From NCBI GenBank assembly GCA_023256495.1, contig JAGDXY010000026.1, positions 1 to 47,328 on the forward strand: a stretch of DNA of 47,328 nucleotides, written 5' to 3'. The translations under genes and the position numbers were made by a program. The DNA comes from Microcaldota archaeon (GTDB lineage: Archaea > Micrarchaeota > Micrarchaeia > Micrarchaeales > CABMGC01). Position 1 is the stretch's first letter; every line of letters starts with the position of its first letter. The notes below the pieces were generated by a model. It had not been told where the DNA came from. It searched no databases and worked only from the letters and a program-made list of their open reading frames with translations. Of this stretch, positions 10,801 through 17,623 are shown in pieces.

Positions 10801-11314
10801 TGATCTTGCAAAAGGAGTAGATACACTTGGCTTTGTAGTTGGACCAGTCAATGCAACAACTGCAACATTAGAGCACTACTACAACTATACAGTCGGTCAA
10901 ACATTAGCAAATATTGGTTTGCCTAATGTAACAGTAGCAAATGTAACAGCAAAATGCGTACCTTCAACAACATCATGCCAAATAACAAATGTAACAAACT
11001 TAACAGCAACACCTAGCGTATCACAAGCATATACAAGAGTACCTATAAACACAGCAACAAATCCACTTGTAGTACTTGATAAACAAGCAAACAATGCATC
11101 TAACCTAATAGTAATTGGTTCATACTATGTAAACAGCGTAGCAGCACAGATATTCAATGCAACACCAACATTGAAGAGCAGCTTTGGACCAGGATCAGTA
11201 ATAGTAAAGGCATTCGGTACAAACAGAATATTAATAGCAGGTTATACAGCAAACGAGACAATACAAGCTGGCAATGAATTCATAAACATGTTATTATCTA
11301 ATGCCAGCGTTTAA
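7829..11314 (+). CDS. S-layer protein
   Basis: Signal peptide; N-terminal VQIVVGSKAAITDGVVAANIAAVIG (S-layer N-type), C-terminal NASNLIVIGSYYVNSVA...NRILIAGYTANETIQAGNEF (S-layer C-type); many N-X-S/T sequons. Confidence 0.85.
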   Translation: MKSLNVKRIAALVATLAIGLASAAPVTFQNVQIINNQGQPVVQIVVGSKAAITDGVVAANIAAVIGNLAFTSTPVTATVSGQQNLHCVVTSTACSLTNKQVELGVRGLSAVSGSYSFSALIGSVLNRAVKMNLPQYTKIPQSGTGTQYAYPETYSTQTSPAASPYTAINGAPTSIGVTPTYNGGGVSFTTFTNSSYDNIMRITPQEVPSLASNFGVGNENEYLWVTGFPVYDQNAKSFALIDAGGAVQAVFQNPIQFNIPANTMANTTKTSTISLLGENWTIISGNYPTAPTGFTSGNVVFGYSKLEIAQSLTPLQVVYVGHNITSGPFMVELQDLSYPTQNGTSKAALAIYYKGQLVNETAIPPYTLKSFNISGTKLYVRVGETFPGLYAYQKWAQLQLYSNVYNLTSGQAFNSTYDKGWYVLLGWTNTTTSTNAKLNELQQIVIYNTTPVQTLTPQQSFNFISNPAVWKLTFVGETQGSGNFDPVTFTTSYVSSKEYENLGLGSSKPGAPAPKNITEPAQLLTVTSSIPNAFSYMGESNNTVVYDLTPYELNEVANAMGVNSLYASAPINVSIEGIEGSFIGGASNPNLFVTLTGYPSNTATTTLSKTLSFTSQSGKGSYNTSMGSLFNVTNIKVSEALPGLTVNVNSTIPAVFNANLGWNSNTVTATNVPALGTPANALAYITVNTLINTANVILFSGSGKSPLTLSFGGNVEVTSNTLPVNTAISSNTMVLSGQVDFGPQSVPIYNNSNVLGYVTLSGNVVFNNINDQVGYTPGNAISNSIPVSGNILLSYSGAYLGNILLSGNVVLDLEIPANALGSVTPTQNAIVISANTYASGNIITDKGLAQLNSLPVGLFYQVGTTPYPYLTTSTNVLYNQQNGQPIQQFVITPSYAAKQGEASQYFTYQLSESPIPGNTAANDYLGFAIYNSTAGASAAASNLFQLNYSLTGQANNMTYISTIGANVQAPVGFRTEKGSEVASISPTSLTVDLAKGVDTLGFVVGPVNATTATLEHYYNYTVGQTLANIGLPNVTVANVTAKCVPSTTSCQITNVTNLTATPSVSQAYTRVPINTATNPLVVLDKQANNASNLIVIGSYYVNSVAAQIFNATPTLKSSFGPGSVIVKAFGTNRILIAGYTANETIQAGNEFINMLLSNASV

Positions 11315-11352
11315 TTTCTCTATTTTTTATTTTTCTATTCTTTTCTTTTCCT
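11314..11352 (+). terminator. Probable poly-T archaeal terminator after S-layer gene
   Basis: TTTCTCTATTTTTTATTTTTCTATTCTTTTCTTTTCC directly downstream of the stop codon. Confidence 0.5.
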
Positions 11353-11385
11353 CAATATTTAAATAACTTTTTTTCTTAATAATCT

Positions 11386-13413
11386 TTGATTTTCATGAGA
11401 AAACTAGTATTTTTGTTATTACTCTTTGTGCCTTTCTTAATAAATGCAAATCCCTCTTTTCTATTAGCTCAGTATATACCACAGGCATTTATAAAAAATC
11501 TAAGTATTGTAAATATAACATACAACGGAAGCGAATATACTCTATTCTATTCTAATCTCACCCCTTACTTTCTTCTAAACAATACTGGTTTTGTTACAAA
11601 CTATACAAAAATCTTCTATATAATAAAGCCTTTTATATTGTCTAAAGCAATTAGCTATGCAAATTTCTCTAGTTTAAATAATAATATGCTTAAATTCATA
11701 AATTCATCTCAAGCAGCTATAAATGATTGTTTAAGGGAAACAGGTTTAGATAATGGCTATACTTGCACATTATCTAATCATTGTCAATCATGTCAATCAG
11801 TACCTGTTTGCTCAATAGCTTTGTATAAGACTGATGGTCCTACAGGTCCTTTAGGAAGAGGTATAATGCAATTTGAATCACAATATAGCAATTTAACAAC
11901 TAATCTTACTAACTTTTATTCAGCAATAGCCTTAGTTAATTATAGCAATATAGCAATAGAGCTAAATAGAATAAATCATGCATTTGCAAATATTTACAAC
12001 ATAACATTTTCTATGCCTGCAAATCCATTATTCTCTCCAGGGCCTAATATAACAAATCAACAAATCGCAACTTGTAATTATTATACAAATATAAGTTCAG
12101 CTCCTTGGTATTGTGTTGCACTTGGTTTTTGTGGTAATACTCAAGGTATGCTAACTTTTAACTATACAATATTAAATAATACAAAGAAAGAATTGAATTA
12201 CATAAATTCACTTCCTTTAACAGATTCGCAAATAGGTTCTTTGGCTATGCATGTTGTTTATGAATATGATACTTATGTAGAACCAAAAATAATAAAGCAG
12301 AAAACAAATGAATTGAATACAATATTGAATACAACTCTCTTTGGCTATGGAAAAATTGTAAATGAATCAACACTATTGCTTACTTCATTGAATAATAAAA
12401 CATTGGCTAATGCACTAAATAAATTAGAAGAAAACTACTCTATATTAACTACTAATTATCTCTTCATAAATCTAACACAGATGAATAAAACAATTTATAA
12501 ATTATTTGAAAATGTAACAAAGTTATATAATGAGTTATCTACTACTTATAACAATACATTAAGGTTAGCAAATAATAATACTGTAAAAATGCTATATTTT
12601 GAGCTCAATGGTAATAATAATTCTAAATTAGCATATTTAGGCTTTGAACAGCAAGCATTATTGAGAAATATTTCAAATGGTTCTATAAATTTAATATTCT
12701 CAAGGTTAAGCAATATAAGCAGTTCATTAAACACTTTGCATACTACAAATAATCAATTGCTTGATTTTGTAAAATATTTTAATAGAGGCTTTATTATATT
12801 CATGGCAAATAAGACAGGATTCTCATATAAAGACAATATTGCATTAGTACCATTTTACTCTAGCCTATTTAGCTTCTTTATGTGGCTTATTCTTATAGGT
12901 ATAGTTTATGCAATCTACCTTATATTAAAATTGCATCATAGAATAATACATAACAAAAAGGTCTATAGAAATTGGCACATATTATTTGCTATTCTATTCA
13001 TAATTGCAATAGTTTATGCAATTATTGTATATGCAATTGCCTATAATGCAAACCATACAACTTATCTAAATGAAGTAATTAATGCAATAAACAATAGTCA
13101 ATATGTTGCAGTTGGAATAACAAATACATCATATGCCCAATTCTCTTGTGCAAAAGATCTTTTGAATAGACTAAATAATATTGATAAAAAGGCTATATTG
13201 ATTAAGATCAATACTTATACATGTAGCGTTGGCAATGAGACATTAGATATAAACTCATGCCTTAACTTTTATGCACAACATCAAATACCTTTAATAGAGC
13301 TTGTAGATTCAAACAATAATTCTATATCATTATATAACTTCTATGGCACTTCAATAGTATATTATGCAAATTATTCCACAATGAACTCTTGCTACATAAG
13401 TGATCTTATATGA
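11386..13413 (+). CDS. Secreted/membrane surface protein: signal peptide, large Asn-rich ectodomain, two late TMs, C-terminal Cys-containing ectodomain
   Basis: Signal peptide MRKLVFLLLLFVPFLINA; CTLSNHCQSCQSVPVC motif; TMs at FFMWLILIGIVYAIYLIL and FAILFIIAIVYAIIVYAIAY. Confidence 0.6.
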   Translation: MIFMRKLVFLLLLFVPFLINANPSFLLAQYIPQAFIKNLSIVNITYNGSEYTLFYSNLTPYFLLNNTGFVTNYTKIFYIIKPFILSKAISYANFSSLNNNMLKFINSSQAAINDCLRETGLDNGYTCTLSNHCQSCQSVPVCSIALYKTDGPTGPLGRGIMQFESQYSNLTTNLTNFYSAIALVNYSNIAIELNRINHAFANIYNITFSMPANPLFSPGPNITNQQIATCNYYTNISSAPWYCVALGFCGNTQGMLTFNYTILNNTKKELNYINSLPLTDSQIGSLAMHVVYEYDTYVEPKIIKQKTNELNTILNTTLFGYGKIVNESTLLLTSLNNKTLANALNKLEENYSILTTNYLFINLTQMNKTIYKLFENVTKLYNELSTTYNNTLRLANNNTVKMLYFELNGNNNSKLAYLGFEQQALLRNISNGSINLIFSRLSNISSSLNTLHTTNNQLLDFVKYFNRGFIIFMANKTGFSYKDNIALVPFYSSLFSFFMWLILIGIVYAIYLILKLHHRIIHNKKVYRNWHILFAILFIIAIVYAIIVYAIAYNANHTTYLNEVINAINNSQYVAVGITNTSYAQFSCAKDLLNRLNNIDKKAILIKINTYTCSVGNETLDINSCLNFYAQHQIPLIELVDSNNNSISLYNFYGTSIVYYANYSTMNSCYISDLI

Positions 13414-13928
13414 AAAGAGATAATGAAAAGAAGCAAAATGGAAATAATTTTAAGTACTTTTATTTATTATTACTAGTAATATTCTTAGTTGCATTTCTTT
13501 TAATTTATGTATTTTTGCCAAATATAATCAATAGCAAAAATGTATCTGTTAGCTATGCATATTTTAGAAATGCATTTGATGCAGCAAGCAATGTTAGCAT
13601 ATTTTTAATAGGCAATCAATCTAATATAGCAAATATGGAACCTTGTGTAGTTACCTTTATAGAAACACTATCTATGCATAGAAAAGCAAATACAATAAGC
13701 CTTTATTTTATCAACTATACTAATTGCACATATCTTCCTTATCTTGGTGCAAACTATAAAATATTGCACTTATCAATAAATAGTTGCATAGCAAATGAAA
13801 CAAGAAATCCTTCTGTAATCTTTCAATTTTCCAATACAAACAATACTGAAATAAGCGATGATAGATTATTTATTAATGGTACATCATCTTATTATAGGCT
13901 TTGCCCTATAGCTTCAGAGCCTCCATAG
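13410..13928 (+). CDS. Single-TM extracellular protein resembling the C-terminal domain of the upstream gene
   Basis: ATGA overlap with previous gene; TM then ectodomain with similarly spaced Cys and an NGTSSYYRLC ending. Confidence 0.55.
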   Translation: MKRDNEKKQNGNNFKYFYLLLLVIFLVAFLLIYVFLPNIINSKNVSVSYAYFRNAFDAASNVSIFLIGNQSNIANMEPCVVTFIETLSMHRKANTISLYFINYTNCTYLPYLGANYKILHLSINSCIANETRNPSVIFQFSNTNNTEISDDRLFINGTSSYYRLCPIASEPP

Positions 13929-16365
13929 CCTTCTTTACTCTTATGTTTGCTTGTATCCTATCTATTAATTGTTTGTATTCTCTTGCTATATCTTTTCTCA
14001 TGTTTTCTTTATTTGAGAAGAATTTCTTTATATCAAGAAGTTCTTTTTCATCATCTATCAATGCAAGTGCCTCTATATACCTTGATAAGAAATGTGCACC
14101 TTCTGGGGAATTCTTCATAATTTCTTTCCAATGAGACTTTATAAAATGCCAAATATACTTTTTGCCAATTATATTTGAACCAACATATAATGGTATGAAA
14201 AATGAATCTTGCAATTTGATTTCTTTACTTCTGCTAAGCTCTAGAGCCTTTTTTATAAGCTTTTCATCTGTAAAGTTGCCAAGGGCTGCTATTGCATACA
14301 TTTTGTCTGTTGGATCTATAGATGATCTATACTTTTTAAGGAACAAGCCAAATTCTTTTGATGAGCCAAACATTGCATTTGCTATATATATAGCACTCTT
14401 AGAGTCTATTAGCCTTCTATTCTTTTCTACTTCATTTAACAACTTCTTTATTTCTCTTTTAATAAATTCATTGCCTATTATTGCTAGTGCATTAATTGAT
14501 GCATTCCTAATTCTTATATCTCCTATTGTATCTATCTTCTTTTCTTCAAAACCTAGTCTTTTTATATTTGAAAGGGCTATCTTTTCTATTCTATTCCTTA
14601 TATAATTGCTTTTGCTAAGGATATATAGATATATTAAATGCGATAATATAGATAGATTTGCTGGATAGCCAACATTTGATTCTATATCATTTGTAAATTC
14701 TAAGTAATGGCTTAATTCTATTAAACCGCTTTTCATTTCTGCAAATAAATCCTCTTCTATATTCCATGCATCTATATTATTTATCTTATTTTTTAATATA
14801 AGGTCTTTTAGCATAGATAAGTTATCTTTTGTATACAAAGCCCTATAAAAGCCATGCGCGTTTGCATTTAATTTTAAGTAGCTATCTTTAATTTCAAAAT
14901 TTTCATTCTTTGTGAAGATATTACCTCTTCCTATCTTTGACAAATACTCTATATATAAAGGCCATCTCCCTTCTTCTATACCACTTATCAAAAATCTTTT
15001 CTGCTTTATTTTGAATACATTATCTTCTTTATTGACAAGCAATATGGGATAGCCCTCTTTGCTTATCCAATATTTAGCAAATTCTACAAATTCTTTTTTA
15101 TTAGACTCTTCTTGTATTGCTTTTAATAGGTCTTCTGTAGTTGCATTGCTATAAATGAATTTATTTAGATACTTGTTTATACCTTTTCTAAATGCATCTT
15201 CACCAACAAAATGCTCAAACATGCTTAGTATAGATGCCCCTTTTTCATAACTTATTCTATCAAAGATTTCATTAATCTCTTTTGGGTCTTTTACATGTGT
15301 TTCTATTGCATGCGTACTCTTAAATTGATCATATGACAAAGCAGTTGAAAATACACTTACATAAAAATCTTTATCCATTTCAAATTCTTTTATAGTATTT
15401 GCTACTGCTTTATAACTCATAAAAGTAGCAAAGCTCTCATTTAGCCATAAGTAATCCCACCACTTCATAGTTACCAAATCACCAAACCATTGATGTGCTA
15501 TTTCATGTGCTATTACCTCTGCTGCACCTGTCTTTGCTAAAATAGGGCTTTCTTCATTAATTAAGAATCTGCTTTCTCTAAACGTTATTGCACCCCAATT
15601 TTCCATTGCTCCTGCAGCAAAATCTGGTATAGCAATCAGATCTAGTTTAGGCAAAGGATATTTTATTCCAAAATAATCATTATAAAAAGATAGGAATTTC
15701 TTTGCATATTCCATAGGCAATTTTGCATATCCCTCTTTGCCCTTTGTGGTAACTACCCTTAGCTCTATTCCATCTAATTCATCTTTATAATAGCTGAATT
15801 TGCCTATACCAAGATATACAAGATATGTTGACATCTTAGGTGTAGTCATAAAGCTTACAATCTTTTTTCCATTTTTATATTCTATTTTTTTAATGGGCAT
15901 ATTAGATATTGCATCCAGATTTTTGTCTATAATCATTTTTATGTCAAAATTTGCCTTCATATCTGGTTTGTCAAAACAAGGAAATGCTGCCCTTGCATCA
16001 GTAGGTTCAAATTGTGTAGTTAATAAGTATTCTATCTTATTCTTTAACTTATATGAGCTTCTATAAAAGCCATACATCTTGTCATTATTTATGCCAATGA
16101 ATTCAATATTTATCTTTACATCTCCTTTAATCTTCTTATCTAAATTTATTATTAGCTCTTCATTTTTTGTATTTAGCTTATACTTTGCTTTAATTATCTT
16201 TTCATTATTTTCTATAGAGACATTCTTTATTTCTAGTTCTTTTGCATTCATTATTATTTTGTCTGTTTCCTTCTTTATTGTTGCATAAATTGTTTCATTA
16301 CCTTTAAACTTAAAGTTCTCTATAGGCTCAAAAGTTAATTCATATCTCGTTGGTTTTATCTCCAT
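13906..16365 (-). CDS. M1-family (aminopeptidase N / tricorn-interacting factor-like) aminopeptidase
   Basis: GAMENWGAITF and HEIAHQWFGDLVTMKWWDYLWLNESFA motifs. Confidence 0.95.
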   Translation of the reverse strand: MEIKPTRYELTFEPIENFKFKGNETIYATIKKETDKIIMNAKELEIKNVSIENNEKIIKAKYKLNTKNEELIINLDKKIKGDVKINIEFIGINNDKMYGFYRSSYKLKNKIEYLLTTQFEPTDARAAFPCFDKPDMKANFDIKMIIDKNLDAISNMPIKKIEYKNGKKIVSFMTTPKMSTYLVYLGIGKFSYYKDELDGIELRVVTTKGKEGYAKLPMEYAKKFLSFYNDYFGIKYPLPKLDLIAIPDFAAGAMENWGAITFRESRFLINEESPILAKTGAAEVIAHEIAHQWFGDLVTMKWWDYLWLNESFATFMSYKAVANTIKEFEMDKDFYVSVFSTALSYDQFKSTHAIETHVKDPKEINEIFDRISYEKGASILSMFEHFVGEDAFRKGINKYLNKFIYSNATTEDLLKAIQEESNKKEFVEFAKYWISKEGYPILLVNKEDNVFKIKQKRFLISGIEEGRWPLYIEYLSKIGRGNIFTKNENFEIKDSYLKLNANAHGFYRALYTKDNLSMLKDLILKNKINNIDAWNIEEDLFAEMKSGLIELSHYLEFTNDIESNVGYPANLSILSHLIYLYILSKSNYIRNRIEKIALSNIKRLGFEEKKIDTIGDIRIRNASINALAIIGNEFIKREIKKLLNEVEKNRRLIDSKSAIYIANAMFGSSKEFGLFLKKYRSSIDPTDKMYAIAALGNFTDEKLIKKALELSRSKEIKLQDSFFIPLYVGSNIIGKKYIWHFIKSHWKEIMKNSPEGAHFLSRYIEALALIDDEKELLDIKKFFSNKENMRKDIAREYKQLIDRIQANIRVKKAMEALKL

Positions 16366-16765
16366 TATCTATCACCAAGCCCAATTCATTTATAACATCA
16401 GACAATCTTCTATTGATTGATAATGCCTCTTTTTTTGTTATTCCAAAATCTTTGCTTTCTTTTAATTCCTCTAGCTTAAAGAAGTACCAACCTTTTCCAT
16501 TCATACGCCAGCCTATATAGACTGGAAAGTTAGTATTTAAAAACCATTTCTTTAATCTATTATATTGCTCCTTTTTTATACTCAATCTATTCTTTTCCCA
16601 TGCTTTGCATTCAAATGCAATACATACCCTATCTTTTAATGCTAATATATCTGGGCTTAATGCATTTACTCCAGAGCCTGCGCTTCTTATTACTGAGAAT
16701 CCAAGATTATATAGCATATGAAGCAATTCTCTTTCAGTTCTAGCCCCTTTCTTAAACTTGTGCAT
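16340..16765 (-). CDS. hjc: Archaeal Holliday junction resolvase Hjc
   Basis: KGARTERELLHMLYNLGFSVIRSAGSG...SPDILALKDRVCIAFECKAW nuclease motif. Confidence 0.9.
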   Translation of the reverse strand: MHKFKKGARTERELLHMLYNLGFSVIRSAGSGVNALSPDILALKDRVCIAFECKAWEKNRLSIKKEQYNRLKKWFLNTNFPVYIGWRMNGKGWYFFKLEELKESKDFGITKKEALSINRRLSDVINELGLVIDNGDKTNEI

Positions 16766-16809
16766 TAAAAGAAATAATGTTTTAAGATTTAAATTCTTAT
16801 TGAATTAAT

Positions 16810-17574
16810 ATGAAGATAGAGATAGATATAACAAAAAATGCACAGGAGAATGCAAATTTATATTATGAAAAGGCCAAGAAACTAAGAAAAAAAGCAGAAG
16901 GGATTAGAAATAGCATAAAGAAGCTAGAAGAGAAGATAAATGAAATAAACAAAGAAGCAAGCAAAATAGAAGTAAAAAAGATAAGAAAAAAAGAATGGTA
17001 TGAAAAGTTCAATTGGTTCTTTACAAGCAATAATATGCTTGCCATTGGTGGCAGAAATGCCAATGAAAATGAGATTATAAATAAAAAATATTTTTTAGAA
17101 AACGATCTTGCTTTTCATGCTAATGTCTTTGGTGCTTCATTAGTAATCCTTAAAAACGGCTTAAATGCAGATTATAGCATAAAAGAGGAAGTTGCTCAAT
17201 TTGCTGCTTGTTATTCAAAGGCATGGGAGGATAAGCAATATGCTATAGATGTATATGCATTGAAGAGAGAGCAGGTATCTAAATCTACACAAGAAGGCTA
17301 TTTAGCTAAGGGAAGCTTTTTGCTTAAAGGTGAGCGAGAATGGTTTAGGAATCTTAAATTAGAGCTTTATATAGGCTTAGATAAAGAACATGATAGGATT
17401 AAGATAGTGCCTTCTCTTACCTATAATAAAATAAATGATAAAGACATGATTCATATAGTACCAGGCAAAACAGAAAAATCACAATTTGCTAAGCTCATTG
17501 CAAATAGGCTTGGTTTTGATGATATAGACTATATAATACAACATCTACCCCCTGGCTATTTTTCTATAGTTTAG
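16810..17574 (+). CDS. Stand-alone coiled coil + NFACT-R (DUF814) protein, RqcH/Rqc2-related, lacking NFACT-N
   Basis: Coiled-coil start, then WYEKFNWFFTSNNMLAIGGRNANENEIINKKYFLENDLAFHANVFGAS...QFAACYSKAWEDKQYAIDVYALKREQVSKSTQEGYLAKGSFLLKGERE. Confidence 0.88.
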   Translation: MKIEIDITKNAQENANLYYEKAKKLRKKAEGIRNSIKKLEEKINEINKEASKIEVKKIRKKEWYEKFNWFFTSNNMLAIGGRNANENEIINKKYFLENDLAFHANVFGASLVILKNGLNADYSIKEEVAQFAACYSKAWEDKQYAIDVYALKREQVSKSTQEGYLAKGSFLLKGEREWFRNLKLELYIGLDKEHDRIKIVPSLTYNKINDKDMIHIVPGKTEKSQFAKLIANRLGFDDIDYIIQHLPPGYFSIV

Positions 17575-17623
17575 AGATAGAAAAATATTAAAAACCTATT
17601 ATTATATATACTATAGGTATAAG

